Shown: positions 10,087-18,972 of the stretch, one piece after another | How positions within the stretch are numbered: position 1 is the stretch's first letter | Layout: each line of letters starts with the position of its first letter | Position numbers and translations under genes: made by a program | Notes under the pieces: generated by a model | The model's input: only the letters and a program-made list of their open reading frames with translations | Database searches by the model: none | What the model was told of the DNA's origin: nothing | NCBI GenBank assembly: GCA_031082225.1 | Contig: JAVHLG010000042.1 | Location: 1 to 34,526 of the forward strand | From: Desulfovibrionaceae bacterium | GTDB lineage: Bacteria > Desulfobacterota > Desulfovibrionia > Desulfovibrionales > Desulfovibrionaceae | Length of the DNA: 34,526 bases | Direction of reading: 5' to 3'

Positions 10087-10269
10087 ATGAGTCAGGACGA
10101 CATAGACCGCCTCTTGGCCTATCTTCGCGAGCACCCCGAGGAAATGCAACGGGTTCATGCCATGCTGGCCCGGGAAATCGTGGCCTTTGCAGCCATGAAG
10201 GGCTTCGAGATCACCGAAGAGGAACTCAAGGCCAGGCAGGCCTTGATGCACCTGATCAACGGCACCTAG
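10087..10269 (+). CDS. Small Nif11-like domain protein
   Basis: A 60-residue protein starting at an ATG preceded by AAAGGAGAAC at ideal spacing. It looks like a Nif11 domain: an amphipathic N-terminal helix (DDIDRLLAYLREHPEEMQ), a central helix (AREIVAFAAMKGF) and the GFEITEEELKA segment typical of that family. Nif11 domains occur as free small proteins near nif genes and as leader peptides of ribosomally made peptide natural products (NHLP). Here the protein ends about 10 residues after the domain, with no Gly-Gly cleavage site or Cys/Ser/Thr-rich core, and no modification enzyme is in the window. A role as a stand-alone small protein is more likely than a peptide precursor. The assignment is by pattern only. 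Confidence 0.68.
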   Translation: MSQDDIDRLLAYLREHPEEMQRVHAMLAREIVAFAAMKGFEITEEELKARQALMHLINGT

Positions 10270-10481
10270 TGCGGCGTCCACAAAAAAGCCTGCATGTATT
10301 TTTGTGAAAAAAGATTATAATTCAAGGTATTGCCTCCTGGCAAACCATAACGGAACGTAGCAAATGCAACACGAGCCACGTCGCCCGGACACGGTTTCCG
10401 CCGACACGATTTGAACCAGCAGCCCGCCGCGAGCGGACGGGAAGACCTCTTTTCCCCGCCCCGCGCCGCCTAAGGAGCCTC

Positions 10482-11942
10482 ATGTCGCTGCCCTTTTTCA
10501 CCGAGATCGACGGCTACACCCTGTTCCTGCTTGTGTCTTCCCTGGGGATCGCCCTGTCCTTCGAATTCGTCAACGGCTTCCACGACACGGCCAACGCCGT
10601 GGCCACGGTCATCTACACCAAGTCCCTGCGGGCGCGCACGGCCGTGGTGCTCTCGGGCGTCTGCAACTTTGTGGGCGTGCACATCGGCGGCATCGCCGTG
10701 GCCTATTCCATCGTGCACCTGCTTCCCGTGGACCTGCTGGTGGCCGTGAACACCGACCTTGGACTGTCCATGGTCTTCGCCCTGCTGGTGTCGGCCATCC
10801 TGTGGAACTTCGGCACCTGGTACCTGGGGCTTCCGGCCTCGAGCTCCCATACCCTTATCGGCTCCATCCTGGGAGTTGGGCTGGCCAACGCCTTTCGCGA
10901 GGGTCTGCCCCTGGAGGCCGGGGTCAACTGGAGCAAGGCCGCCGAGGTGGGGCTGTCGCTGTTCCTTTCCCCGGTCATCGGTTTCGTGTGCGCTGGGGGC
11001 TTGCTTCTTCTGCTGTCGAAATTTCTCCACGCCTCCATCATCAACCAACCGCCCACGGGCGACAAACCGCCGCCCTGGCCCATGCGCACGGCCCTCATCG
11101 TCTCCGGGCTGGGGGTGAGCGTGGCCCACGGATCAAACGACGGCCAGAAGGGCGTGGGCCTGATCATGCTCATCCTCATCGGCATCCTGCCCGGGGCCTA
11201 TGCCTTAAACCTCGACACCGACGCCAAGGACATCGCCGCCGTGAAATACGCCGCCGGGCAACTCACGGACTATTTCAACGCCCACCGCCAGGAAATCGGC
11301 AAGGGACTGGTCGACGGCGACCTGTACCGTCCCGTGACCCGGCCGGGGGGACCCGTGGACTGCGACATCACCCAGGCCGTGGATGCGGCCCAGGCCCTGC
11401 AACTGCGTCTGGCCGGAATCGCCTCCCTGTCCGAACTGCCCGAGGAGGCCCGCTGGGAGACCCGCACCAACATCCTGTGTCTGGACGACGCCGCCGCAGA
11501 CATGCAGCTTCTGCCGGACACGCCCCTGGCCGACATCAAACACCTGGAAGACTGGCGCACGGCCCTGCGCGGCCCCACGGAATACGCCCCGGACTGGGTG
11601 CTTCTGGCCGTGTCCCTGTCCCTGGGCATCGGCACCATGGTGGGCTGGAAGCGCATCGTGGTGACCATCGGCGAACGCATCGGCAAGACCCGGCTGACCT
11701 ACGGCCAGGGCTGCGCGGCCCAGGTGGTGGCCATGGGCACCATCGGGCTGGCGGATTTCGCGGGATTGCCCGTGTCCACCACCCACGTCCTGTCCTCGGG
11801 GGTGGCCGGGACCATGGCCGCCGGGAAATCCGGCCTCCAGATGCGCACCCTGCGCTCCATCGCCCTGGCCTGGGTGCTGACCCTGCCGGCGGCCATGGTC
11901 CTTGGGGCCGGACTGTTCTTTCTCTTCGCAGCCATGGGCTAG
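10482..11942 (+). CDS. pit: PiT-family inorganic phosphate transporter
   Basis: A 486-residue inner-membrane phosphate permease of the PHO4/PiT family, importing metal-phosphate coupled to H+ or Na+. Both inverted-repeat signatures are visible: GFHDTANAVATVIYTK near residues 32-47 and, in the second half, GLPVSTTHVLSSGVAGTM near residues 428-445. VAHGSNDGQKGVGLIML (about 210-226) is a PitA-type feature. A hydrophilic loop of about 130 residues (roughly 245-375) separates the halves, as in PitA of E. coli. RBS TAAGGAGCC precedes the ATG. No PhoU-like regulator gene is adjacent, unlike many pit operons. Confidence 0.92.
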   Translation: MSLPFFTEIDGYTLFLLVSSLGIALSFEFVNGFHDTANAVATVIYTKSLRARTAVVLSGVCNFVGVHIGGIAVAYSIVHLLPVDLLVAVNTDLGLSMVFALLVSAILWNFGTWYLGLPASSSHTLIGSILGVGLANAFREGLPLEAGVNWSKAAEVGLSLFLSPVIGFVCAGGLLLLLSKFLHASIINQPPTGDKPPPWPMRTALIVSGLGVSVAHGSNDGQKGVGLIMLILIGILPGAYALNLDTDAKDIAAVKYAAGQLTDYFNAHRQEIGKGLVDGDLYRPVTRPGGPVDCDITQAVDAAQALQLRLAGIASLSELPEEARWETRTNILCLDDAAADMQLLPDTPLADIKHLEDWRTALRGPTEYAPDWVLLAVSLSLGIGTMVGWKRIVVTIGERIGKTRLTYGQGCAAQVVAMGTIGLADFAGLPVSTTHVLSSGVAGTMAAGKSGLQMRTLRSIALAWVLTLPAAMVLGAGLFFLFAAMG

Positions 11943-12208
11943 CGGCCGGGGACGGCCTGGCGTTGCGTGGCCACCGGCATGTTCCCGGGGCCGACCGGGA
12001 GGCCGGAACCTACGGCGGCAGTCAGGCCTGGGATTCTCCGGGCAGCCAGGACGGACGCTTCGCCGCGCTCAGGCCGGGATCGGCCCATGGTCCGCAGGGG
12101 GCCCGGCCTCCACTTCCCCCTTTTCGACCAGCCCGGTTGTGATATAGGCTCGGTCTCCATGCACACGACACCCGGCCCGCACCAAAGCGACATGCCGCAC
12201 GGCATCCC

Positions 12209-12850
12209 ATGCGACTGACCGCCCGCAAGGCCCAGCCATGGGTCTCCGCGGTGCTCATCGGCCTTTTGCTCGTGCATCCCTTCGTGTCCGCGCGCATCGG
12301 GGCCTTTCTTTTCGTTTTGGCCTCCCTGGGGGCGCTCTCTCTTTCCATCACCCACCGGGACCGCAAACTGCGCATCTATTTCTACGTGGCCAGCGCCCTG
12401 CTTTTGTGGTCCGTCTTCTGGAACGTACATGAAGGCACGCACCGGATATTCGTCTATCTTCTGTGCACTTCAACCTATTTTCTCTTCATTTTTATTGTCA
12501 TAAACGACTTACTGCGGTCAAAGGAGGTCACCAAAAACGAAATCTTTGCCCTCATCAACTGCTATCTCATCGCAGGTACCGTTTTCTCCTTCATTTATGA
12601 ACTTTCATACTTTTTAGACCCTGCCTCGCTTTCATTCCAAACAGGATCAATCGGAAATCACAGCGTTTTTCTTTACTTCAGCTTCACCACCATCACCACC
12701 CTCGGCTATGGCGACATCGTCCCCGTTGCGCCCTTTATACGCCATATCGCCATTTTGGAGGCCATTTTCGGCCAGTTCTACATCGCCATCGTGGTGGCCT
12801 TCATCCTGAGCCGCTACATCCAGCACCGCAACACATCGCCCCCGGCCTGA
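12209..12850 (+). CDS. Potassium channel protein (2TM pore, Ion_trans_2)
   Basis: A 213-residue membrane protein with the K+ selectivity filter TLGYGD at residues about 164-169 inside the pore-helix context SFTTITTLGYGDIVPV, followed by a final helix at about 179-201. Four or five further hydrophobic segments precede the pore (about 12-30, 32-48, 57-75, 81-101, 115-135), so it is a compact channel without an obvious arginine-rich voltage sensor or a C-terminal RCK domain. It would conduct K+ passively through the inner membrane. The ATG at 12209 has no clear Shine-Dalgarno. The gene stands alone, 266 bp after pit. Confidence 0.85.
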   Translation: MRLTARKAQPWVSAVLIGLLLVHPFVSARIGAFLFVLASLGALSLSITHRDRKLRIYFYVASALLLWSVFWNVHEGTHRIFVYLLCTSTYFLFIFIVINDLLRSKEVTKNEIFALINCYLIAGTVFSFIYELSYFLDPASLSFQTGSIGNHSVFLYFSFTTITTLGYGDIVPVAPFIRHIAILEAIFGQFYIAIVVAFILSRYIQHRNTSPPA

Positions 12851-12888
12851 CCGTCAAAGGCGGCGCGGATGCAGACACTGCAAGACGC

Positions 12889-13113
12889 CTAGAAATATTC
12901 AAACATTATGCGTCCAAGAAGTGTTTCCGTCTCTTTCACGTCGCAGTATGGCAGCCCAAGCAAATCATCAAGATCATCTTGATCCATCTCGACGGATTCT
13001 TCCCTTGTCTCACCATTCTTTAAAGTGAGTCTTAATTTGACTTGGTGCTTTCCACCGCCAATTGGCGTGTGTTCTAAAATATAAATTCCATCTGATGAAA
13101 TTTGGTATTTCAT
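12889..13113 (-). CDS. Hypothetical small acidic protein
   Basis: A 74-residue protein I do not recognise. The N-terminal half looks like beta strands (MKYQISSDGIYILEH, KHQVKLRLTLKNGE); the C-terminal half is acidic and helical (ESVEMDQDDLDDLLG), ending in aromatic residues. The start at 13113 is chosen over an upstream in-frame GTG-like extension because GGTGAGG lies directly before it. Base composition is clearly more AT-rich than neighbouring genes, suggesting acquisition. It is convergent with the K+ channel gene and lies upstream of another unknown AT-rich gene on the same strand. Confidence 0.6.
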   Translation of the reverse strand: MKYQISSDGIYILEHTPIGGGKHQVKLRLTLKNGETREESVEMDQDDLDDLLGLPYCDVKETETLLGRIMFEYF

Positions 13114-13416
13114 GATCCTCACCTTAGACAATAGCGACACCATGTTGGTCTCGCATTGCTTGTTTCACACTGTCAATTTGGAGACAAACTTTCTGACAGT
13201 CTGTATCGCCATTGACGTGGCATGCATCCTGATCCGCGACATCCTGAACCACAACGCACCGTACCGGCCGCTCGTCCCAGGCGGCACATGGCGCATGCAA
13301 CCCTGCGCTGACGGGTCTGAACAACCTGGAATCCGTCGACCGCTCAAACAACGCCCACCCATCGCATGCGGCCAGGTGGACTCGTAATTTGAATTTCAAA
13401 AGAGAACGCCATCGGA
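13114..13416. other. Intergenic region in the AT-richer islet
   Basis: About 300 bp with no supported gene. Frames on both strands overlap each other, begin at non-ATG codons without a ribosome binding site and have compositions typical of shadow frames. On the minus strand a TTGACA occurs at about 13175-13180, but no good -10 box follows at 16-18 bp, so I do not call a promoter. Confidence 0.4.
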
Positions 13417-14127
13417 TCAGGCAACATTCCTGTTGCTTTCCTTTATGCCGACACTCGCCAATTCGATTCTTTCAATGGTAAACGCGATGACGATGCATGC
13501 GAGCACGACACACAACGTGATGAAGACAGAATCGTGGCTGTCAGATTGTAGATTTTTTTGCATGATGGTGATTCCTTTATGAAAACTCGCCACGCTCCCC
13601 ACAAAGAAAAGTACCGGAAGAACCTGCGCAATCTGGTATATTCTTCCGAATTTCTTGAGATTTTTCTTTTCTGTAAAAAATTCAATCAGACTCGATATGT
13701 TGTCTTTCGGGATATGCGTCGTTGCATAGTGAAACCAGAGATATTGGTTACACCACCCGGAATAATTTATGATATGCCAGGCCATATTGATCAACAACCC
13801 TGCCAATCCGACAGCAAGATAGATATATCCTGTGACAATTGCGTTCGCATCTGCCTTCATGCACAATTCAACAAACGCTGTCACAAGAAACCCATCGATA
13901 ATGATAAATCCTGTATACCTGCTCCAGACAAGGGAAGCCTCCTGCATGGCGAATGCTGAATCAGCCTGATACATCGAAAAAGCCAGCTTATTATCTTCCA
14001 TTTTTTTTACTTCATTTTCAGGCTGAATCAGTTTCTTCCGGGAATCGCAGATTATCATCAAAATCATAAACACCACGGCGCACAACAAAAGAAACACCGA
14101 AATGTTAAAGATCACATTCATCGCCAT
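13417..14127 (-). CDS. Hypothetical multi-pass membrane protein
   Basis: A 236-residue protein of unknown function, AT-rich relative to the rest of the window. Predicted helices by hydrophobicity: about 5-27, 72-92, 96-118, 165-183 and 200-220. A short charged cytoplasmic stretch after TM1 contains an Arg/Lys-rich segment followed by an acidic linker, and a Trp/His/Tyr-rich motif (NMAWHIINYSGWCNQYLWFH) follows TM3. Two adjacent in-frame ATGs (14127 and 14121) compete; the G-run upstream is better spaced for 14121. A near-consensus sigma70 promoter about 60 bp upstream supports real expression. No family name can be justified. Confidence 0.65.
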   Translation of the reverse strand: MAMNVIFNISVFLLLCAVVFMILMIICDSRKKLIQPENEVKKMEDNKLAFSMYQADSAFAMQEASLVWSRYTGFIIIDGFLVTAFVELCMKADANAIVTGYIYLAVGLAGLLINMAWHIINYSGWCNQYLWFHYATTHIPKDNISSLIEFFTEKKNLKKFGRIYQIAQVLPVLFFVGSVASFHKGITIMQKNLQSDSHDSVFITLCVVLACIVIAFTIERIELASVGIKESNRNVA

Positions 14128-14506
14128 CCCCCCCTGTCTTCATGCGTCCGTCCAGCTATATCGTTTAGCATTATTTAATTAGATAAATTTATATATACTG
14201 GCGCGACAAATGTCAACCCCGCCCCGAGGTCATTTCGGCCGAAAAGTAACGGCGACGTCCCGCGTATCCCGTCTGAGACGCGTGATCAGCAGGCAATATC
14301 AGGAGGGAAAATCGACCGGCGACGACATATCCGGCCGGTCACGCCGCCTTCAGATGGAAGGATAAAAATATGTCATCTGTTACATGTATACAAATATAAA
14401 TCCATGCGCCGTTTCGTCGCCACCGGCTTGCGCCGACAAGGGCGTCCCGGCGGCCGCAGTTATCCCGGCGCTCCCAGGGAACGCATGTTGCGACACGTCG
14501 GGGGCG
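14128..14506. other. AT-rich intergenic region upstream of the membrane protein gene
   Basis: Bases 14155-14216 are strongly AT-rich and contain the promoter listed separately. Further right there is a 7-bp inverted repeat, GACCGGC (14314-14320) with GCCGGTC (14334-14340), without a T-tract. An AGGAGGG motif near 14301 is not followed by a start codon at useful distance. No gene is seen. Confidence 0.45.
14188..14216 (-). promoter_or_regulatory. Sigma70-type promoter for the 13417-14127 gene
   Basis: On the minus strand, TTGACA (14211-14216) is followed after exactly 17 bp by TATAAA (14188-14193). It lies in an AT-rich stretch and would give a leader of about 50-60 nt before the ATG. The -35 box is a perfect consensus match and the -10 box differs at one position. 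Confidence 0.7.
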
Positions 14507-15544
14507 TTACGGCTCAGTCGCCCCTGCCATCCCCCGCACCAACCCAAAACACCCGGCCAGCATCATGTCCCCGCCGGGGCAGGGAAAAACCGCATCATGC
14601 CCGCGCAAAAGCCCGCGCCGGGGGCCGATGATGAACGTCTGCCGGAATCCCCTGGCCTCCGGCGGCAGCGGCAGCGTCATGCACCCATGCCCGCCCGCGT
14701 CGAAGACCGCATCCAGCGTCAGCCCGCCGCGTCGGAAAAGCTCCAGATCCTCCCACACCGCCGCAGGCTCCCGGATGCCCTGGTGCTGCTCGTAGATACC
14801 GAAGATGCGGCCGCCAAACACCAGCGCCCCCAGGATGTGGCTGTTGCCCATATTAAGGATCACCGCCCCGGCCTCGTCGCAGGCCGCGGCCACGTCCGGA
14901 TCGTAGAGCGCCCCCAGGACCGCGGCCGAGGCCGTATCCGCCGTCAATCCGCCGCCGATGCAGTCCCGCAGGGCCTTTAAGCGGGTGAGCATCACCGGCG
15001 GCGTCTCGTAAACCAACGCCTCGGGCCGCCCGTCTGCCTCGGCCAGGAACGTCTCCCACAACGAAAACCGGCTGCGGCGGTTGCTGACCCCGGGGGCGAA
15101 CCCGTGGTCCTGGGCCGCCGCCGCCACATGGTCCGGCATGGGCAGCCCGGCCGCGCCCAGAAACGCCCGCCAGAACCCCGGATCGTAGTCGGCCAGGGCC
15201 ACGGCCGCGTGACCCTTGGGACAGTCATCCGTCAGTTCGATGCCCATTTTCGCAAGGCGCGTCATGTCGTCGCCCAGCGAAAAGGCCGCCGCAGGCGTGC
15301 AGGACACGGCCCGTCCGGCGCCCAGGTGGGCCGAGACGGCGCGGGTGAAGCCGCCGCCCATGTTGGTGCCGAAAAGATGGATGTCCCGCCCGGCCGCCGT
15401 CAGTTCGCGGATTTTGCCCGCCACCATGCGGGCCGGGGACGGCAGCACGAACTTGGGGCAGTTTTCGGGGTCAAGGGAGGGATCGTAATACAGGACGTCC
15501 TGGGTGCCCGAACCGATGTCCAGGCACAGGGTGGTACGGCTCAT
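14507..15544 (-). CDS. DUF1786 family protein (putative ASKHA-type ATPase)
   Basis: A 345-residue soluble protein matching DUF1786, often annotated as a putative pyruvate-formate-lyase-activating-like protein although it lacks a radical-SAM cluster. The N-terminus LCLDIGSGTQDVLYYD resembles the phosphate-1 loop of the actin/Hsp70/sugar-kinase fold. Further glycine-rich segments are LFGTNMGGGFTRAVSAHLGAG (residues about 57-77, split here only by function: LFGTNMGGG, then AVSAHLGAG) and AVILNMGNSHILGALVFGG near 220-240. The actual activity is unknown. It is divergent from gcvH with 257 bp between the start codons, so it may share regulatory DNA with the glycine cleavage operon. Confidence 0.78.
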   Translation of the reverse strand: MSRTTLCLDIGSGTQDVLYYDPSLDPENCPKFVLPSPARMVAGKIRELTAAGRDIHLFGTNMGGGFTRAVSAHLGAGRAVSCTPAAAFSLGDDMTRLAKMGIELTDDCPKGHAAVALADYDPGFWRAFLGAAGLPMPDHVAAAAQDHGFAPGVSNRRSRFSLWETFLAEADGRPEALVYETPPVMLTRLKALRDCIGGGLTADTASAAVLGALYDPDVAAACDEAGAVILNMGNSHILGALVFGGRIFGIYEQHQGIREPAAVWEDLELFRRGGLTLDAVFDAGGHGCMTLPLPPEARGFRQTFIIGPRRGLLRGHDAVFPCPGGDMMLAGCFGLVRGMAGATEP

Positions 15545-15801
15545 GTGCGCTCCATGCGGCTGTGGTGTGTCGAAAATGATACAGGCGTGCTGTATCCCCG
15601 CCGGGCTGTTTGGTCCAGAGGTGCGGCGGCGGCCCGAATCCCGGCTGCGGCCGGAAATGACGATCCGGCGTATCGCCGCTCGCTGCCGCGATCAACCATG
15701 AGACGAAGGCCAGGATACCCCTTGCCCCCCGGCCCACAATGGGTTTACATCGCCTTTCGGCGCGACGTTCCCCGCGCCAACTCTTGCTTTGGAGGAACCC
15801 C

Positions 15802-16179
15802 ATGATTCCCAAGGATCTGTTATATTCCAAAAGCCACGAATGGGCCAAGATCGAGGGCGGCGTCGCCGTGGTGGGCATCACCCACTTCGCCCAGGAGCAG
15901 CTCGGCGACATCACCTATGTGGATCTGCCCCAGGTCGGCGCTGTGTTCGAGGCCGGACAGGAGATGGGCTCCATCGAGTCGGTCAAGGCCGCCAGCGAAC
16001 TGTACTGCCCCGTGTCCGGCGAGGTGCTCGAGGTCAATCCCGAGCTTGACGCCGCCCCGGAAAAGGTCAACGCCGACCCCTACGGCGAGGGCTGGATGAT
16101 CAAGATCAAGGTCACCGACGAGCCCATCGACCTCATGTCGCCCGAGGAATACGCGGAAATCGCCCAGGCCGAACACTGA
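15802..16179 (+). CDS. gcvH: Glycine cleavage system H protein
   Basis: A 125-residue lipoyl carrier. The lipoylated lysine is K62 in [15 protein letters not shown], the family hallmark, and the N-terminal [13 protein letters not shown] and central [17 protein letters not shown] segments are typical. H protein shuttles the aminomethyl group from the P protein to T protein and is reoxidised by dihydrolipoyl dehydrogenase. The start at 15802 is fixed by GGAGG ten bases upstream; the frame is open further upstream without signals. It is the first gene of a compact four-gene operon. Weak promoter-like boxes (TTGCCC at 15722, TTACAT at 15745) lie about 55 bp upstream. No glycine riboswitch was recognised in the leader. 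Confidence 0.96.
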   Translation: MIPKDLLYSKSHEWAKIEGGVAVVGITHFAQEQLGDITYVDLPQVGAVFEAGQEMGSIESVKAASELYCPVSGEVLEVNPELDAAPEKVNADPYGEGWMIKIKVTDEPIDLMSPEEYAEIAQAEH

Positions 16180-16192
16180 TCCGGAGCGTCCC

Positions 16193-17527
16193 ATGCCCTA
16201 CATTCCCCACACCCCGGACGAGGTCCGGGAGATGCTCGACGTGATCGGCGCCGCGAGCATCGACGAGCTTTTCGCCGAGATTCCCGCCGAACTGCGCCCC
16301 AAAAGCTTCGACGTCCCCCCAGGGCTCACGGAAATGGAGGTCCGGCGGCGGCTGGAGCGGCTGGCCGCGAAAAACCGCACGGACATGTCCAGCTTCCTGG
16401 GCGGCGGCTTCTACGACCATTACGTGCCCTCGGCCGCGGACATGCTGCTGGCCCGGGGGGAATTCTACACCGCCTACACCCCCTATCAGCCCGAGGCCTC
16501 CCAGGGCACGCTCCAGGCCATCTTCGAATACCAGACGGCGGTCGCCCGCCTGTTTGAGATGGAGTGCGCCAACGCGGGCGTCTACGACGGCGGCACCGCC
16601 CTGTACGAGGCGGTGATGATGGCCGTACGCCACACCCGGCGCAAAAAGGTGGTGGTCAGCGAGGCCGTCAATCCCATCTACCGCATCGTCCTGGCCACCT
16701 ACACCAAGAACCTGCGCCTGACCCTGGTCACCGTGCCCCACATGCGCGGCAGCGACGACATGGCCGCCCTGACCCAGGCCGTGGACGCCGAAACGGCCGC
16801 CGTGGTGGTGCAAAATCCCAACTTCTTCGGGACCATCCAGGATTTCACCAGCCTTTTTTCCACAGCCCGGGACCAGGGCGCGGTGTCCATCCTGTCCGGC
16901 TATCCGGTGCTGCAAACCGTGCTCAAGACCCCCGGGGCCATGGGCGCGGACATCGCCACGGCCGAAGGCCAGAGCCTGGGGCTGCCCCTGTCGTTTGGCG
17001 GCCCGTACTTGGGCATCATGACCTGCCGCAAGGCGTTGGTGCGCCAGATGCCCGGCCGCATCGCCGGGCGCACTGCCGACGCCTCGGGCCGCACGGGCTA
17101 CGTGCTGACCCTGCAGGCCCGGGAGCAGCACATCCGCCGCCAGAAGGCCACCTCCAACATCTGTTCCAACCAGGCCCTGTGCGCCCTGCGCGCCCTGGTC
17201 AACCTGTGTCTGACCGGCGAGGAGGGCCTCACCCGCCAGGCCGCCCTGTCCATCGAAAACGCCCACTACGCGGCCATGCGCCTGTGCTGCATCCCGGAAA
17301 TCACCCTGCTCAACCGCGATCTGCCCTACGGCAACGAGTTCACGGCCGTTTTCCCCATCAATGCGAAAAAGATCGTCCGGGCCCTGGCGGACGAGGGGAT
17401 CGTGGCCGGATTTCCGCTCGGACGCTACTATCCGGGCCTGGAGAACGCCCTTTTGGTGTGTTGCACGGAAAAACACGGCCGCGACGAGATCGACCGGCTG
17501 GCCAGGAAGGTGGAGAAGGCCTTATGA
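16193..17527 (+). CDS. gcvPA: Glycine dehydrogenase (decarboxylating) subunit 1
   Basis: A 444-residue N-terminal subunit of the two-subunit P protein, which decarboxylates glycine and loads the aminomethyl group onto GcvH. The opening YIPHTPDEVREMLDVIGAAS and the GGGFYDHYVPSA and YTPYQPEASQGTLQAIFEYQ stretches are diagnostic of GcvPA. It does not carry the PLP lysine, which is on GcvPB. It begins 13 bp after gcvH (GGAGCG upstream) and its stop overlaps the gcvPB start (ATGA), indicating translational coupling. Length matches the family (about 440-450). Confidence 0.96.
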   Translation: MPYIPHTPDEVREMLDVIGAASIDELFAEIPAELRPKSFDVPPGLTEMEVRRRLERLAAKNRTDMSSFLGGGFYDHYVPSAADMLLARGEFYTAYTPYQPEASQGTLQAIFEYQTAVARLFEMECANAGVYDGGTALYEAVMMAVRHTRRKKVVVSEAVNPIYRIVLATYTKNLRLTLVTVPHMRGSDDMAALTQAVDAETAAVVVQNPNFFGTIQDFTSLFSTARDQGAVSILSGYPVLQTVLKTPGAMGADIATAEGQSLGLPLSFGGPYLGIMTCRKALVRQMPGRIAGRTADASGRTGYVLTLQAREQHIRRQKATSNICSNQALCALRALVNLCLTGEEGLTRQAALSIENAHYAAMRLCCIPEITLLNRDLPYGNEFTAVFPINAKKIVRALADEGIVAGFPLGRYYPGLENALLVCCTEKHGRDEIDRLARKVEKAL

Positions 17528-18972
17528 GCACCGTTTTCGCCAAATCCGTTCCCGGACGCGAGGGCGTCTGGCCTGAAAAACCCCGCACCGAGCCTGTGGA
17601 TTTCATCCCCGAAGGGCTTTTGCGCGGCCGGGACGCCAATCTGCCGTCCCTGTCCGAGCTTGACGTGGTGCGCCATTTCACCCGGCTGTCGTCGAAAAAC
17701 TACGGTGTAGACTCCAATTTCTATCCGCTTGGCTCCTGCACCATGAAGTACAACCCCAAGTTCACCGAGGAGGTGGCCGCCCTGCCCGGGTTTTCCCGGC
17801 TGCACCCCCTGGCCCCGCAGCTTCCCGGCGGCGGCGACATGGTGCCCGGCGCGCTCGAGGTCATGTACGAGACCGAGCAACTCCTGTGCCAGATCACGGG
17901 CATGGCCGCGTTCACCCTGCATCCCATGGCCGGGGCCCACGGCGAACTCACGGGCGCGCTCATGATGGCCGCCTACCACGCCGACAAGGGCCACGCCAAG
18001 ACCAAGATCATCTGCCCCGACTCGGCCCACGGCACCAACCCGGCCTCGGCCGCCATCGCCGGATACGAGGTGGTGAGCATCGCCTCCAAGGACGGCATCA
18101 TCGACCCCGAGGCCCTGGCCGCCGTGCTCGACGACCAGGTGGCGGGGGTGATGATGACCGTGCCCAACACCCTCGGACTTTTCGAGCGCCATCTGCCGCG
18201 CATCGTGGAACTGTGCCGCGCAGCGGACGCCCTGCTCTACTACGACGGCGCGAACCTAAACGCCATCCTGGGCAAGCTGCGGGTGGGCGACGCCGGGTTC
18301 GACGTGGTGCACTTAAACCTGCACAAGACCTTCGGCACCCCCCACGGCGGCGGCGGCCCGGGCTCCGGGCCGGTTGGCGTCTCCGAACGGCTCATTCCCT
18401 ATCTGCCCATCTCCCGGGTCTTTAAGGACGAGGCCGGGCGTTTCAGCCTGCGTTACGACTATCCCAAGTCCATCGGCTACGTGGCCCCCTTCTACGGCAA
18501 CTTCGGGGTCATGCTCAAAGCCTACGCCTACATCCTGCGCCTGGGCGGCGAGGGATTGACCCGCGTCTCGGAAAACGCCGTCCTGGCCGCCAACTACCTG
18601 CGAAAGCGCCTGGACGACCTTCTCGACGTGCCGTTTGACCGCACCTGCATGCACGAGTTCGTGGCCTCGGCCGAACGCCAGGGCAAAAACGGCGTGCATG
18701 CCCTGGACATCGCCAAGGCCCTGCTCGACCGGGGCTACCACGCCCCCACGATCTACTTCCCGCTCATCGTCAAGGAGGCCATCATGATCGAGCCCACCGA
18801 GACCGAGAGCAAGGACACCCTGGACGCCTTCGTGACCGATCTGCGCGAGATACTGGCCCTGGCCGAGACCAATCCGGCCGCCATCACCGCCGCGCCCGTG
18901 ACCCTGCCCGTGGGACGTCTGGACGAGACCCGCGCCGCCCGGGCCATGGAGATCACCGATGACCTCGGCTGA
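17524..18972 (+). CDS. gcvPB: Glycine dehydrogenase (decarboxylating) subunit 2
   Basis: A 482-residue PLP-bearing subunit of glycine decarboxylase. The PLP-binding lysine is K268 in HLNLHKTFGTPHGGGGPG, followed by the glycine-rich loop. YPLGSCTMKYNPK (around residues 69-81) and HPMAGAHGELTGALMMAAYH are further signature stretches. It starts inside the gcvPA stop codon and its own end overlaps the lpd start by 14 bp. With gcvPA, gcvH and lpd this forms three of the four glycine cleavage activities in one transcript. Confidence 0.96.
   Translation: MSTVFAKSVPGREGVWPEKPRTEPVDFIPEGLLRGRDANLPSLSELDVVRHFTRLSSKNYGVDSNFYPLGSCTMKYNPKFTEEVAALPGFSRLHPLAPQLPGGGDMVPGALEVMYETEQLLCQITGMAAFTLHPMAGAHGELTGALMMAAYHADKGHAKTKIICPDSAHGTNPASAAIAGYEVVSIASKDGIIDPEALAAVLDDQVAGVMMTVPNTLGLFERHLPRIVELCRAADALLYYDGANLNAILGKLRVGDAGFDVVHLNLHKTFGTPHGGGGPGSGPVGVSERLIPYLPISRVFKDEAGRFSLRYDYPKSIGYVAPFYGNFGVMLKAYAYILRLGGEGLTRVSENAVLAANYLRKRLDDLLDVPFDRTCMHEFVASAERQGKNGVHALDIAKALLDRGYHAPTIYFPLIVKEAIMIEPTETESKDTLDAFVTDLREILALAETNPAAITAAPVTLPVGRLDETRAARAMEITDDLG

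Noticed and set aside
13124-13399. 91-codon minus-strand frame between the two islet genes
   Set aside because: Starts at TTG without an RBS and overlaps an equally long plus-strand frame; composition gives no support.
15545-15801. Glycine riboswitch in front of gcvH
   Set aside because: Searched for the paired aptamer core expected of glycine riboswitches; the leader shows none, and the likely promoter leaves only about 50 nt of leader.
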